Shown here piece after piece: positions 1-9,058 of a DNA stretch of 64,000 bases. Source of the DNA: Mesorhizobium shangrilense (GTDB lineage: Bacteria; Pseudomonadota; Alphaproteobacteria; Rhizobiales; Rhizobiaceae). Position 1 is the stretch's first letter. Every line of letters begins with the position of its first letter. Below the pieces are notes generated by a model. That model saw nothing but the letters and a program-made list of their open reading frames with translations. It was not told the DNA's origin and did not search any database. The translations under genes were made by a program, and so were the position numbers. The DNA is taken from NCBI RefSeq assembly GCF_040537815.1, contig NZ_JBEWSZ010000001.1, positions 1,736,001 to 1,800,000 of the forward strand, given 5' to 3'.

Positions 1-1
1 C

Positions 2-34
2 GGCTTCAAGGCCAAGCTTGGCCTGTCGTTCTGA
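2..34 (+). CDS. C-terminal tail of a gene cut by the window edge, possibly an outer-membrane beta-barrel protein
   Basis: The first bases read in frame as GFKAKLGLSF followed by TGA. Alternating hydrophobic residues ending in a terminal phenylalanine are typical of the last strand of outer-membrane beta-barrel proteins, the signal read by the Bam machinery. Only ten codons are visible, so the call is a guess from this tail. It converges with the minus-strand gene that ends 16 bases later. Confidence 0.35.
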   Translation, partial: GFKAKLGLSF

Positions 35-50
35 GCGAGAGGTCGGCAGG

Positions 51-566
51 CTACTGCTGTACCAGAGCAAAGGAGTTCGTGAAGTGTTTGACGCTGGCGG
101 AGTTTTCCTGCCCGCGTGAAGAGGTGCACAATATCTGGTAGACGTGCGTACCGTCCGTCACCACCAGCATCGTGGCAATGAACTTGCCGCCCGGGAGCTC
201 GATATCGAAGCGGCGGGCGGGATCGGCTCCAACAGCCAATCGCGTCTGCGAGCGCACTTTTCCCGCCTTGGCGACCGTGGTGGCCATGAGATCGAGCACG
301 GCTTCGGGATCGGATGGAGACGCATAGGTCGTCAGCTCGACGGAGTATGAAAAGCCCTTGGAGGTCAAGTCGGCCTCGACGTGCGGCGCGGGGCCGACGC
401 GGCTCGGCAACGTATCTCTTTTGACCGTGGGGACGCCGGGGAACTCAATACGATATCCGTCGCCGGACGGTTGAAACGGCTTCCACTTGGTCTGCGTTTC
501 GGCGGACGCTGTTGTCCCGATGCACGAAAGCGCCGACACAGCCAGGACCAAACAAAAAAGCCTCAT
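51..566 (-). CDS. small secreted protein of unknown function
   Basis: The 171-residue product begins with a clear signal peptide (MRLFCLVLAVSALS, cleavage probably after TASA). The mature part carries a GYRIEFPGVP segment and a conserved-looking C-terminal half, a layout seen in small periplasmic proteins of rhizobia that lack a defined activity. A GTG three codons upstream (575) is possible; the ATG at 566 is preferred because AGGTGG sits a few bases before it. It is the last gene before a convergent plus-strand gene end. No catalytic motif was recognised, so no function is given. Confidence 0.7.
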   Translation of the reverse strand: MRLFCLVLAVSALSCIGTTASAETQTKWKPFQPSGDGYRIEFPGVPTVKRDTLPSRVGPAPHVEADLTSKGFSYSVELTTYASPSDPEAVLDLMATTVAKAGKVRSQTRLAVGADPARRFDIELPGGKFIATMLVVTDGTHVYQILCTSSRGQENSASVKHFTNSFALVQQ

Positions 567-665
567 CGCTTCCACCTGCCCGTTCGATCTCCAACAGTAG
601 CAGTGCGGACGCTCGCCTTGTCAAGCGACAGCTAAAATACCTGACTCCGGCTGTCGCTATGCCAG

Positions 666-1244
666 TCAAGCCCGAATTGGGTTGAGCTTCAGGTGCTGGA
701 TAAGGATGATGGTTTTCGCATCGATGATGCGGCCGTCGGAAATTCCGGCCAGCGCCTCATCGAGCGACATTTCCAGCACCTCGATGTCCTCGCCTTCTTC
801 CGGTGCGCCGCCACCCGCCGAGATACGGTCGGCCGGCGAATATCGCGCGACGAAGAACCAGAGCCGCTCAGTCACGCTGCCGGGGCTCATATAGGGCGCA
901 AACAACCGCTCCACGTCCTTCAGCCGATAGCCGAGTTCCTCTTCCGCTTCCTTGCGGATGCAGGTCTCCGGATCGTTTTCGTCAAGCAGGCCGGCGCACG
1001 CCTCGATCAGCGGTTCGCGGTGGCCGGTGACATAGGCCGGATAGCGGAACTGCCGCACCAACAGCACCGTCGAACGTGCGGGGTCATAGGGCAGGATCAC
1101 CGCGCCGTCGCCGCGATCGTAGGTCTGGCGGATCTGTGTCTCCCACTGCCCATCGCGGCGGCGATAATCGAGCACGGTCTTTTTCAGAACCGCCCAATCG
1201 TCGGAAAGTACCTCCTCCGAACGGATGCGAATGCGATCTTCCAT
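666..1244 (-). CDS. nudK: NUDIX hydrolase of the GDP-mannose pyrophosphatase (NudK) type
   Basis: The 192-residue protein carries a NUDIX box in the NudK variant, GLLDENDPETCIRKEAEEEL, followed by the family segment FAPYMSPGSVTE. Enzymes of this type hydrolyse GDP-mannose and related nucleotide sugars in the cytoplasm, releasing GMP and a sugar phosphate. The reading frame stays open to 1484, but that extension has non-coding character and overlaps the divergent gene at 1404. The ATG at 1244 is chosen because GGAG lies six bases upstream; the ATG at 1256 is the alternative. Substrate is inferred from the family and could be another nucleoside diphosphate sugar. Confidence 0.85.
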   Translation of the reverse strand: MEDRIRIRSEEVLSDDWAVLKKTVLDYRRRDGQWETQIRQTYDRGDGAVILPYDPARSTVLLVRQFRYPAYVTGHREPLIEACAGLLDENDPETCIRKEAEEELGYRLKDVERLFAPYMSPGSVTERLWFFVARYSPADRISAGGGAPEEGEDIEVLEMSLDEALAGISDGRIIDAKTIILIQHLKLNPIRA

Positions 1245-1403
1245 CGTGATCTCCATGCTGCGGTTGTGAGGCGTAACCGCGAACCGGCGCGCGCGCAATC
1301 CGGCCAGCGATTGGTCCAGACCTATCGTTTCACCGCCTCGTGTCTGGTGCGGGCTTGATCGATTGCCTAGATAGCGGTCTACCCCCGTATCGGAGTCTCC
1401 TTC

Positions 1404-2507
1404 ATGACTGCATTGCTTTTCCAGCCGATCACGCTCGACGGCCTGACCTTTCCAAACCGCATCGCCGTGGCGCCGATGTGCCAATATTCAGCCGAAGACG
1501 GCTCCGCCAGCGACTGGCACCTGTACCACTGGATGAATCTCGCCATGTCCGGCGCCGGCATGGTCACCGTCGAGATGACCGATGTCGAGCGGCGTGGCCG
1601 CATTTCGCATGGCTGCCTCGGCCTCTATTCCGAGGATAACGAGGCTGCAGCCAAGCGCGCGCTCGACGCCGCCAAGCGCGTTGCCGCGCCCGGAACGAAA
1701 TTCGGCACGCAGCTTGCGCATGCCGGCCGAAAGGCTTCCAACCAGAGGCCGTGGGAAGGTGGCGGCCCGCTCCGGCCCGACCAGGATCCGTGGCCGGTCG
1801 TGTCGGCCTCGGCCATTGCCTACGATGCTGGCTGGCAGGTTCCACGGGCACTCGAGGAGGACGAGATCCTTCAGGTCATCCAGCACTTCGCCGATGCCGC
1901 AGGGAGGGCCGAGCGCGCCGGCTTCGATTTCATCGAATTGCACGCGGCGCATGGCTATCTGATCTTCCAGTTCCTGTCGCCGCTGTCCAACCAGCGCACC
2001 GACCGCTGGGGCGGCTCGCTGGAAAACCGCATGCGTTTCGCTGTCGAGATCGCCAAGGCGGTGAGGAAGGCAGCCCCGAAGCTGATGCTTGGCGCACGCC
2101 TGTCGGTCAAGGACTGGGTCGACGGCGGCTTCGATGTCGAGGATGCGATCGAGGTAGCCAAGGCGCTTAAAGCGGAAGGCGTCGCCTATCTCTGCTGCTC
2201 CAGCGGCGGCAATTCGCCGTTGCAGAAGCTGCCGACAGGCCCAGGCTATCAGGTGCACTTGGCGGAAGCCGTGCGCAATGGGGCAGACATTCCGACGCGC
2301 GCCGTCGGCCTGATCGACGATCCCAGGCAGGCCGAGGCGATCATCGCCGAGGGCCGCGCCGACATGGTGGCGCTGGCGCGCGCTTTCCTTGCCGATCCGC
2401 GCTGGGGTTGGCGTGCCGCCGCCACGTTCAGCGAGACGATCCATCCGGCGCCGCAGCTCGCCCGTTCGGTGACGACGATGCAACACTGGATGAAGGCGGC
2501 GGGTTGA
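1404..2507 (+). CDS. namA: NADH:flavin oxidoreductase, old yellow enzyme of the YqjM/NamA class
   Basis: The 367-residue TIM-barrel flavoprotein shows the YqjM-class hallmarks: Cys26 and Tyr28 in MCQYS, which contact FMN in that class, the QLAHAGRK segment, and the HAAHGYL substrate-binding histidine pair. Members reduce activated C=C bonds of enones, nitro compounds or maleimides with NADPH and are often linked to electrophile stress. GGAG eight bases before the ATG supports the start. It is divergent from nudK with a 159-base gap that must hold both promoters. The physiological substrate cannot be read from the sequence. Confidence 0.9.
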   Translation: MTALLFQPITLDGLTFPNRIAVAPMCQYSAEDGSASDWHLYHWMNLAMSGAGMVTVEMTDVERRGRISHGCLGLYSEDNEAAAKRALDAAKRVAAPGTKFGTQLAHAGRKASNQRPWEGGGPLRPDQDPWPVVSASAIAYDAGWQVPRALEEDEILQVIQHFADAAGRAERAGFDFIELHAAHGYLIFQFLSPLSNQRTDRWGGSLENRMRFAVEIAKAVRKAAPKLMLGARLSVKDWVDGGFDVEDAIEVAKALKAEGVAYLCCSSGGNSPLQKLPTGPGYQVHLAEAVRNGADIPTRAVGLIDDPRQAEAIIAEGRADMVALARAFLADPRWGWRAAATFSETIHPAPQLARSVTTMQHWMKAAG

Positions 2508-2633
2508 CGCCCTGCACCTGACCGGCCAGTTTCGTGCCGCTGGACAGTCCGCCACGGCTTCGCTTTAATCCAGCCCGTGAATTGTTCCACAGGGCAAGGT
2601 CGTGTCCAACGCGGCCGGATTGGGGCAGGCAGC

Positions 2634-2951
2634 ATGTCTTTCCAGGCAACCTACATCAGTGCGGTCGCAGCGCTTGCGGCCGGGCTTTCTTTCGGTGCGC
2701 CGGCACCGGCCGTCGCGCAATATTGCGACGGCACGGTGCACGGCCTGTCTGGCCGCTACAATCTGGCAACGGGAAGCGGCTTCCTGGCGGTGCGGACGCA
2801 ACCAAATTCGTCATCGCGCATGGTCGGCCAGCTTTTCAATGGCGATCACACCGAGATCCTCGACCGTCGCGGCAATTGGTATCGGGTCGAAATCGGAGGC
2901 ATTTCCGGCTGGGCGAATGCCCGCTGGCTCTACAATGACTGCGGCTACTGA
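2634..2951 (+). CDS. secreted SH3-domain (SH3b) protein
   Basis: The 105-residue product has a signal peptide of about 27 residues ending AVA-QY, then one bacterial SH3 fold: FLAVRTQPNSSSRMVGQL, GDHTEILDRRGNWYRVE and SGWANARWLY. Such domains bind cell-wall peptides or other envelope partners and are common as stand-alone periplasmic proteins in rhizobia. The frame extends to 2577, but the ATG at 2634 directly precedes the signal peptide and is preferred. Two cysteines (YCDG and NDCGY) could form a disulfide in the periplasm. Role unknown. Confidence 0.8.
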   Translation: MSFQATYISAVAALAAGLSFGAPAPAVAQYCDGTVHGLSGRYNLATGSGFLAVRTQPNSSSRMVGQLFNGDHTEILDRRGNWYRVEIGGISGWANARWLYNDCGY

Positions 2952-3014
2952 GACGTTTGGGCGCAGGCAAACGGACACGATTGCAACCAAATTGGCTGCT
3001 TTGCGTTTGCGGCC

Positions 3015-3290
3015 ATGGACAACAAACCCTTTGAAACGCCCGTCGTCGTCGAACTCGGCCACGTCGGCAAATACCGCCACATCCGCGACACCCGGGAAGC
3101 AGCCGAGTGCCTGATGACCGTTTGGCCGCTCAATCGCGGACGTCGCCATCGCGAAGCCCTCGACACTTGCCTCAAAGTGCTGGAAGGTTATCGTTCAACG
3201 GCGGATGCGCGCCGGGCGCTGATCGAGGCCGCCAAGGAATCGGAAGTGCTGGTGCCCGACGACAGACTGCCAGACGGAAAGCTGCATTGA
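3015..3290 (+). CDS. DUF982 domain protein
   Basis: A 91-residue cytoplasmic protein matching the DUF982 pattern: a short beta strand (VVVELGHVGKYRHI), the segment REAAECLMTVWPLNRGRRHREALDTCLKVLEG, and a helix (DARRALIEAAKE). DUF982 occurs in many copies in rhizobial genomes, often on plasmids or near symbiosis genes, and has no established biochemical role. It sits 27 bases before the DUF2188 gene on the same strand, so the two are probably co-transcribed. Confidence 0.75.
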   Translation: MDNKPFETPVVVELGHVGKYRHIRDTREAAECLMTVWPLNRGRRHREALDTCLKVLEGYRSTADARRALIEAAKESEVLVPDDRLPDGKLH

Positions 3291-3317
3291 GCAGACGTTT
3301 CAACCAGAGAGGATTCC

Positions 3318-3557
3318 ATGGCGAAGCTGACTTACAAAATCGTCGAGCATGATGGCGGCTGGGCCTACAAGGTCGGCTCGACGTTTTCGGGAACATTTCC
3401 CAGCCATCAGGACGCCTTGCGTGCCGCAGAAATAGCTTCGGCCGAACAGCAGGTTGCGGGCGCGACTGACGGCATCCAGTACGAGGACGCCGAGGGGAAA
3501 TGGCACGACGAATTGGCTGATGGCCGAGACCGGCCGCAAACCGAAGTTTCCGACTGA
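3318..3557 (+). CDS. DUF2188-like small protein
   Basis: A 79-residue acidic protein with the layout of DUF2188: YKIVEHDGGWAYKVG, then a predicted helix FPSHQDALRAAEIASAEQQ, then GIQYEDAEGKWHDE. AGAGAGG before the ATG is a good ribosome binding site. Known members are small proteins of undefined role, with a strand-strand-helix-strand fold inferred from sequence. It follows the DUF982 gene closely. No signal peptide or catalytic motif was seen. Confidence 0.65.
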   Translation: MAKLTYKIVEHDGGWAYKVGSTFSGTFPSHQDALRAAEIASAEQQVAGATDGIQYEDAEGKWHDELADGRDRPQTEVSD

Positions 3558-3644
3558 CCGCAACCCGTCATTTAGGCCGCGCGCCGACCGTAAGCATCCC
3601 GAGAACGGGAATGGCCGGCGGTCGGCTACGAGGCCACGGCTGAC

Positions 3645-3920
3645 TTACTTGCCGCAGTATTGATCGTTCACATTCAGGCCTGAGTTCGCATCAGGGCCAG
3701 TTGTGTTCGAGGCGCAGGGGCCGGCCGGCCCCGGATTGCCTTGTACCGCCAACCCGATTCGATCCCCATAAATGCTGCCGGTGGTGCTGGTATCGACGCC
3801 CTGGTCATTGTTGAAGGGCCACCAGCTATGATGGTCGGTCCTGGAGTCCGAGGATTGCGCCATCGCCGATGTCGCGAGGCCAATCGTCAAAGCGGACGCC
3901 GCAAGAATTTTCATGAACAT
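3645..3920 (-). CDS. small secreted protein, probably genus-restricted
   Basis: The 91-residue product has a signal peptide (MKILAASALTIGLATSAMAQ) and a short mature part rich in Asn, Asp, Gly and Ser, with two cysteines (GPCASN and DQYCGK) that may form one disulfide. GGAG seven bases before the ATG at 3920 fixes the start; an internal ATG at 3914 is less well placed. Similar short proteins with a TTGSIYGDRIG-like stretch occur in mesorhizobia as far as I recall; no function is known. Confidence 0.6.
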   Translation of the reverse strand: MFMKILAASALTIGLATSAMAQSSDSRTDHHSWWPFNNDQGVDTSTTGSIYGDRIGLAVQGNPGPAGPCASNTTGPDANSGLNVNDQYCGK

Positions 3921-3943
3921 GACTGTACTCCGTGTCTAGCCAC

Positions 3944-3976
3944 CCCCGTGTCTACGCCGCTGTGTGCGACACGGGG
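3944..3976. repeat. inverted repeat, nine-base arms
   Basis: CCCCGTGTC and GACACGGGG form perfect arms around a 15-base loop between the alpha/beta hydrolase gene end (3989) and the start of the small secreted protein gene (3920). A short direct repeat of CGTGTCTA overlaps the left arm. No T-tract follows on either strand, so this could be a terminator of the hydrolase gene or an operator for the secreted protein gene. Confidence 0.4.
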
Positions 3977-3988
3977 TAAACCCGGCAG

Positions 3989-5002
3989 TCAGCCCGATGG
4001 TTCAGTGAAATTGTCGTGAGGGAGTGGTGATCTCCGGTGCGCGAAAGCCCGGTCCGCTATTCGTTTTACGAAGGCGATGATCCGTTCCGGTTCTATGAAC
4101 TGGGGCATATGACCCAGGCCCTTGATGCTTTCAAAATCGAGGTCCTTGATCTTCTCGATCATCGGGCGGCCATGGACGCCGATGTTGAGCACACGATCCG
4201 ACGTCCCGAAGAGGATGCCGGCCGGCATCGTGATTTCCTTGTATCGCTGCTCGACGTGGCCAAGATCGTGCTCGATCGCCACCAGATCGGTCGAGGTCGC
4301 GTAGAAGTGGCTTGGCCGCAACCCCAGCCAGCCTCCGCCAGCTGTCCCATAGTCGGCTGGCGGCGATTGTGGCGAGAAGACAAGGTCGAGCGTGGGCCCG
4401 GCATATTTCAGGCTCATCGGTATCGCGATCGTGTTGGCAAGGATCGTGCGCAGCAGCGTTGAGGGAATATAGATCGCCTTGAACAGTCCGCGTATCCTGC
4501 GTTCCATATGCGTCAGCGGTGCCAGCAGGGCGATTCCGGAAATCGCATCCGGATGTTCCACGGCCAGCGTCAGCGCGATGGCGCCGCCCAGCGAATGGCC
4601 GACCACCAGCGGCTTCTCCAATCCCAGCGTTTCGATGAAGCGTCGTACCACCTCTGCCTGTTCGGGCAGTCGCCCCGTGGCTCCGCCGGCCCGCACCGAA
4701 TAGCCCGACCCCGGCCGGTCAAGCGCGATCAGCCGATAGCCAGGGCCAAAGCGCCCGAACAATGGATGGAGGAAATGATGGAGCTGGGCGCCGAGGCCAT
4801 GCAGGAAGACGACCGGCGGCCCCTCACCCGCCTCGACATAGTGAATGCGATTGCCGTCTATCTCGACGAATTTTCCAATCGGTGGCACCTGCCTTTCGGC
4901 ATCGGCTGCAATGCGCTGTGTCGACAGCACCATGTAGCCAGTCGCCACGACCACCACGACAATCAGCCCGCCGACCAGCCACAACAGAATCGATACGAGC
5001 AT
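3989..5002 (-). CDS. membrane-anchored alpha/beta hydrolase
   Basis: The 337-residue protein starts with one transmembrane helix (about residues 4-25) and continues as an alpha/beta hydrolase: oxyanion motif VFLHGLG near 66, nucleophile elbow GHSLGG with Ser137, and the catalytic histidine in GLGHMPQF near 300. The topology suggests the catalytic domain is held at the membrane. Family members are esterases, lipases or epoxide/dehalogenase relatives; nothing here fixes the substrate. AGGTGAAG before the ATG supports the start. It lies downstream of wrbA, but a terminator between them suggests its own promoter. Confidence 0.85.
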   Translation of the reverse strand: MLVSILLWLVGGLIVVVVVATGYMVLSTQRIAADAERQVPPIGKFVEIDGNRIHYVEAGEGPPVVFLHGLGAQLHHFLHPLFGRFGPGYRLIALDRPGSGYSVRAGGATGRLPEQAEVVRRFIETLGLEKPLVVGHSLGGAIALTLAVEHPDAISGIALLAPLTHMERRIRGLFKAIYIPSTLLRTILANTIAIPMSLKYAGPTLDLVFSPQSPPADYGTAGGGWLGLRPSHFYATSTDLVAIEHDLGHVEQRYKEITMPAGILFGTSDRVLNIGVHGRPMIEKIKDLDFESIKGLGHMPQFIEPERIIAFVKRIADRAFAHRRSPLPHDNFTEPSG

Positions 5003-5064
5003 TCTTCACCTGGAACAGAGCCGGCCTACCTTACCTGCCCCCGGCTCCGCCGCAAGCTTGCATG

Positions 5065-5090
5065 AAAACGGGCGGCACGGAGGCCGCCCG
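5065..5090 (-). terminator. Rho-independent terminator of wrbA
   Basis: Read on the minus strand, CGGGCGGC and GCCGCCCG form a perfect eight-base GC stem with a six-base loop and are followed by TTTT. It lies 73 bases past the wrbA stop and 63 bases before the next minus-strand gene, separating the two transcripts. Confidence 0.75.
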
Positions 5091-5162
5091 TCGATAGTGT
5101 CGATTCCCGATGCCTCTGAACCTGGACAGCCGGAAAAATCCAGGCGCCCCTGGCGAGAAAGA

Positions 5163-5762
5163 TCAGCAGTGCAGTTTCTTGGTGATTTCGGCGACGCGCT
5201 TGCCCTGGAATTTGGCGCCTTCGAGTTCCTGTGCCGAAGGCTGGCGCGAGCCGTCGCCGTCGCTGGTCGTGGTCATGCCGTAGGGTGCTCCGCCACGCAC
5301 GACATCGTTGCCCATCTGGGCCTGGTATGCATAGGACAGCGGCACGATGATCATGCCGTGATGCTGCAGCAATGCCTGCGTGGTGATCAGGGTAAGTTCG
5401 GCGCCGCCGTGCTGGGTGGCGGTCGACGACATCACCGAACCGATCTTGTCGACCAGCGCACCCTTGGCCCACAACGGCCCGGTCTGGTCGAAGAAGTTCT
5501 TCAGCTGCGCGCACATCATGCCGTAGCGCGTCGAGGCGCCGACGATGATCGCATCATAGTCGGCGAGTTCGAGCGGATCGGCGATTGCCGCTTCCTGGTC
5601 GAGCTTGTAGTAGGCTGCCTTGGCGACGGCCTCTGGCACCAGTTCGGCAACACGCTTGATCGTCACCTCAGCACCTGCCTCGCGCGCACCTTCGGCGGCG
5701 GCCTTGGCCATCTGCTCCATGTGGCCCCAGCTCGAATAGTAGAGAACAAGTACCTTCGCCAT
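5163..5762 (-). CDS. wrbA: NAD(P)H:quinone oxidoreductase WrbA
   Basis: The 199-residue flavodoxin-like protein has the FMN phosphate loop at its N-terminus ([12 protein letters not shown]), the WrbA signature [21 protein letters not shown] and the C-terminal [11 protein letters not shown] segment. WrbA is a tetrameric FMN enzyme that reduces quinones by two electrons, guarding against redox cycling. AAGGAG sits six bases before the second in-frame ATG (5762), while the first ATG (5768) touches that site, so the second is taken as the start. The length agrees with the family. Confidence 0.95.
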   Translation of the reverse strand: MAKVLVLYYSSWGHMEQMAKAAAEGAREAGAEVTIKRVAELVPEAVAKAAYYKLDQEAAIADPLELADYDAIIVGASTRYGMMCAQLKNFFDQTGPLWAKGALVDKIGSVMSSTATQHGGAELTLITTQALLQHHGMIIVPLSYAYQAQMGNDVVRGGAPYGMTTTSDGDGSRQPSAQELEGAKFQGKRVAEITKKLHC

Positions 5763-5944
5763 TTTCATCTCCTTGATGCACCGGCCAACAGAGGCTGAAG
5801 CCGCCCCGACAGGGAGAGCTAACTAAGGGCGCCGGTGTTCATTGGATATCTCGCGTATGGGCACAGATTGTTCACAGTTCAGGCGGCATTGCCGTCGCCC
5901 GCCCATCGCGCTATCTGGGAGCGACCCGTTTGCCGGAGCCTTCC

Positions 5945-6688
5945 ATGCCTGAAATCGTCACTGCCGCCATGCTCGTCATCGGCGACGAGATTCTGTCCGG
6001 CCGTACCAAGGACAAGAATATCGGCCATCTGGCTGATATCATGACGGCGATCGGCATCGACCTCAAGGAAGTGCGCATCGTTCCCGATGAGGAAGACGAG
6101 ATCGTCGCGGCGGTGAACGCCGTGCGCGCACGCTATACCTATGTGTTCACCACCGGCGGCATCGGCCCAACGCATGACGACATCACGGCGGATTCGATTT
6201 CCAAGGCCTTCGGCGTGCCATGCGAATACAATGCCGAGGCCTATGCGATGCTGGAAGCGAGCTACGCTGCGCGGAGCATCGAATACACGGACGCGCGCAA
6301 GCGCATGTCGCGGATGCCGCGCGGCGCCGACCTTATCGTCAATCCGGTGTCCACCGCGCCGGGCTTCCGCATAGGCAACGTCCACGTTATGGCCGGCGTG
6401 CCGTCAATTTTCCAGGCCATGCTCGACAATGTGGTGCCGACGCTGAGGGCCGGCACCAAGATGCTGTCGGCCACGGTTCCTTGCCCGTTCGGCGAGGGAT
6501 TGATCGGCGGACCTCTGGCAGAGATCCAGAAGGCGCATCCGGACACGATCATCGGTTCCTATCCGAAATACGGCGACGGCAAATTCTGGACGGAACTCGT
6601 CGTGCGCGCCCGCAGCCAGGAGGCACTGGACGCCGCGCGGCAAGACGTTGAGGCGATGGTCGCGGGCTTTGCCAACGCCACGAGCTGA
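5945..6688 (+). CDS. MoCF/CinA-type molybdopterin-binding domain protein
   Basis: The 247-residue protein is a stand-alone MoCF_biosynth domain: LVIGDEILSGRTKDKN at the start, FTTGGIGPTHDDIT near residue 65, and the conserved MAGVPSIFQAML. It resembles the N-terminal half of CinA but lacks the nicotinamide-nucleotide deamidase half, a common arrangement in rhizobia, where it is annotated as a competence/damage-inducible or molybdopterin-binding protein. GGAG six bases before ATG 5945 favours this start over a TTG at 5930. Activity is not established for this short form; CinA relatives hydrolyse ADP-ribose. Confidence 0.85.
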   Translation: MPEIVTAAMLVIGDEILSGRTKDKNIGHLADIMTAIGIDLKEVRIVPDEEDEIVAAVNAVRARYTYVFTTGGIGPTHDDITADSISKAFGVPCEYNAEAYAMLEASYAARSIEYTDARKRMSRMPRGADLIVNPVSTAPGFRIGNVHVMAGVPSIFQAMLDNVVPTLRAGTKMLSATVPCPFGEGLIGGPLAEIQKAHPDTIIGSYPKYGDGKFWTELVVRARSQEALDAARQDVEAMVAGFANATS

Positions 6689-6768
6689 TCAACCCCGTCC
6701 GGAACCAAGCATGGTACTATAACGTTTCCTCAGTGCGAGTTCGATCGCTCGTAAAATGAGGGGTTACC

Positions 6769-7602
6769 ATGCGATTCAAGACCATCGTCGCCATATTGCA
6801 GAACGAGCAGGACGCGGAACGGGTGCTCGACTGCGCCATTCCGCTTGCCACCAGATTCCAGAGCCATCTCATCGGCATCCACGCCGAAGCGCTTCCGGTG
6901 CCTTTTACCTCGGCCACCGGCTTTCCAGACACCGAGTTCCTTCAGGTTTCCGCCGACATGAGCCGGGAGCGGGCCGACCGACTGCAGGCGGTTTTCCTCA
7001 AGCATATCGAGGATTCCGGCCTATCCTTCGAATGGCGCAGTCTTGAGAGCTTTTCGGGCGACAGCGCATTGACCGGTATTTCAAGCGTCCGGACCGCGGA
7101 CCTGATCATCGCGGCGCAGCGTGAATCCGGTGGTGATCCCAGCGCCGATGTCGACACGCTGGTCTACGATGCCGGCCGGCCAGTTCTGGTCGTGCCGCAT
7201 TCAGGTCCGCTGGTCACGACCTTCAAGCATGTGCTGCTCGCCTGGAACGGCAGCAAGGAAGCGGCGCGCGCCGCCTTCGACGCCTTGCCCTTCATCATCG
7301 AGGCCGAGAAGACGGATATCGTGGTCATAGACCCGCCGGACACACTTGACGAAAGCCCGGAGGCTGCCGGCGTCGAAATCGCCGCGGCCCTTTCCAGGCA
7401 CGGTGCCACGGTCAGCGTCTCCGTGCTGAATTCGGGCGGCATCTCGGTCGACGACGTCATCCAGACAAGGGTCGCCGAAACAGGAGCCGACCTGCTCGTG
7501 CTCGGCGCCTACAGTCACTCCTGGCTGCGCCAGCTGCTTTTCGGCGGCGTGACACGCACCGTGTTGCGTACCGCGCCGGTCGCGGCTTTCCTGTCGCGTT
7601 AA
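6769..7602 (+). CDS. universal stress protein with two UspA domains
   Basis: The 277-residue protein is a tandem UspA fold. The first half (about 1-140) is degenerate. The second half begins at [15 protein letters not shown] and ends with [26 protein letters not shown], which fits the ATP-binding G-x2-G-x9-G(S/T) motif (here GAYSHSW...GGVT, imperfect). Usp proteins accumulate in the cytoplasm under starvation or stress. GAGGGG six bases before the ATG is a strong ribosome binding site. It stands alone with a short upstream gap of 80 bases. Confidence 0.85.
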   Translation: MRFKTIVAILQNEQDAERVLDCAIPLATRFQSHLIGIHAEALPVPFTSATGFPDTEFLQVSADMSRERADRLQAVFLKHIEDSGLSFEWRSLESFSGDSALTGISSVRTADLIIAAQRESGGDPSADVDTLVYDAGRPVLVVPHSGPLVTTFKHVLLAWNGSKEAARAAFDALPFIIEAEKTDIVVIDPPDTLDESPEAAGVEIAAALSRHGATVSVSVLNSGGISVDDVIQTRVAETGADLLVLGAYSHSWLRQLLFGGVTRTVLRTAPVAAFLSR

Positions 7603-7718
7603 GTCCACAACGATCGCCGACAACGGCCCTTGCCAAAGCCGAGGCTTTCCAGCTAATTCCGCGCGCATTCCCTTGTGATCTTGCGCGCGGCCATCGCGCG
7701 CTGCGGAGTGCGCGAAAA

Positions 7719-8219
7719 ATGTCCCTTCCCGAAAAAGCCTTTCCGGTCTCCTGGGATCAGTTTCACCGCGACGCCCGCGCCCTCGCCTGGCGGCTTGCGG
7801 GCAACAACAAGGGGCAATGGAAGGCGATCGTCTGCATCACCCGTGGCGGTCTCGTGCCCGCGGCCATCATCTCGCGAGAACTTGGCATCAGGATCATCGA
7901 ATCGGTCTGCGTCGCCTCCTATCATGACTATGCCAACCAGGGGCAATTGCAGGTGCTGAAGGAGATTACGCCGGCGCTGCTGGCCGATGAGGGTGCTGGC
8001 GTCCTGATCATCGACGACCTCACCGACACCGGCAAGACGGCCGGCATCGTGCGTGCGATGATGCCCAAGGCGCATTTCGCCACCGTCTACGCCAAGCCCA
8101 AGGGCAGACCGCTGGTCGACACCTTTGTCACGGAGGTCAGCCAGGACACCTGGATCTACTTCCCGTGGGATATGGGCTTCACCTACCAGAAGCCGATCGC
8201 GGACGACCACGCCGGCTGA
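7719..8219 (+). CDS. gpt: xanthine phosphoribosyltransferase
   Basis: The 166-residue enzyme has the type I phosphoribosyltransferase PRPP loop [14 protein letters not shown], an N-terminal [16 protein letters not shown] segment binding pyrophosphate, and the hood end [11 protein letters not shown] conserved in Gpt. It converts xanthine or guanine plus PRPP to XMP or GMP in purine salvage, usually near the membrane. Length is close to the usual 150-165. The ATG at 7719 has GGAG eleven bases upstream. No operon partner is apparent. Confidence 0.93.
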   Translation: MSLPEKAFPVSWDQFHRDARALAWRLAGNNKGQWKAIVCITRGGLVPAAIISRELGIRIIESVCVASYHDYANQGQLQVLKEITPALLADEGAGVLIIDDLTDTGKTAGIVRAMMPKAHFATVYAKPKGRPLVDTFVTEVSQDTWIYFPWDMGFTYQKPIADDHAG

Positions 8220-8429
8220 GTCGCGACAAGCCCGTTTTTCCCAATCAGCGGCCCCAAAAGGGTATCGTTTACTTCGGAAAAGCGTCCGGAGAGCACAATA
8301 TTGTGTGAATTCGTCATCGATTGGTGGAATTCGACCCGCGGACATAACGTTTTTACTTTTATTGCTGATAATTAGCCGTAAGATTCATGAGACGGCAAAC
8401 GATTCTGAGGGCTGGGGCTAGCTTCTCCG

Positions 8430-8918
8430 ATGTTGACGAGGCCAACAACGCACAACCATCTGGCTGAAAGGGTTCGGCGCCTTTTCGGCACCGCGCCGTG
8501 TCGCCTGCAGGTTGCCGCCCTGCCCTGGCGCGATACCGGACACGGTGTCGAGATCATGCTGATCACGAGCCGCGACACCGGACGCTGGGTGATACCCAAG
8601 GGCTGGCCGGAGGCAAAGGAAGCGCTTTGCAAGGCGGCCGCGCGCGAGGCCGGCGAGGAAGCCGGGCTGCGCGGGACAATCTCCCATATCGAGGCCGGCC
8701 GTTATTTCTATGCAAAGGTGCTTGCCTCCGGAGAAGAAGTGCCTTGCGAGGTTCTGGTGTTTCCTATGCAGGTCGACAAGATTGCCGACCAATGGAAGGA
8801 AAAGCGAGCCCGCACGCGCAAATGGGTAAGCTCAACTGAAGCCGTGCGCATGGTCAACGAGCCTGACCTTTGTCAGATCATCGCCTATTTCTGTGCCGAC
8901 CCGCGCAAATTCAGCTGA
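8430..8918 (+). CDS. NUDIX hydrolase, diphosphoinositol polyphosphate phosphohydrolase-like
   Basis: The 162-residue protein has a NUDIX box GWPEAKEALCKAAAREAGEEAG starting near residue 58, preceded by WVIPKG and followed by the strand HIEAGRYFYAK. This WVIPKGW layout is that of the DIPP-type subgroup, widespread in alphaproteobacteria and acting on diadenosine polyphosphates or similar compounds. The substrate is not determined. The upstream 210 bases after gpt are AT-rich and presumably hold its promoter. Confidence 0.8.
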   Translation: MLTRPTTHNHLAERVRRLFGTAPCRLQVAALPWRDTGHGVEIMLITSRDTGRWVIPKGWPEAKEALCKAAAREAGEEAGLRGTISHIEAGRYFYAKVLASGEEVPCEVLVFPMQVDKIADQWKEKRARTRKWVSSTEAVRMVNEPDLCQIIAYFCADPRKFS

Positions 8919-8947
8919 CATCGGACGCCCGCCATCCAAGCGGGAAT

Positions 8948-8963
8948 TTGAACGTTTGTTCAA
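8948..8963. promoter_or_regulatory. candidate operator, perfect inverted repeat
   Basis: TTGAAC and GTTCAA flank a four-base spacer 96 bases before the PilZ gene start and 30 bases after the NUDIX stop. Its GAAC-N4-GTTC core resembles the LexA box of Gram-positive bacteria, but alphaproteobacterial LexA uses a direct GTTC-N7-GTTC repeat, so the binding protein is unknown. Confidence 0.25.
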
Positions 8964-9058
8964 CAAGACCAGGTGTCGAAGACGTGCATTGCCGCGCGTT
9001 GCAGCGAGTGATTTGCTATTGAAAAAGGAACCGATTCGGCTGCCCTGGCGTTTCATCG

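Noticed and set aside
8294..8305. CACAATATTGTG palindrome between gpt and the NUDIX gene
   Set aside because: Perfect 12-base palindromes are expected several times in a window of this size, and it fits no NrdR, Fur, FNR or LexA pattern.
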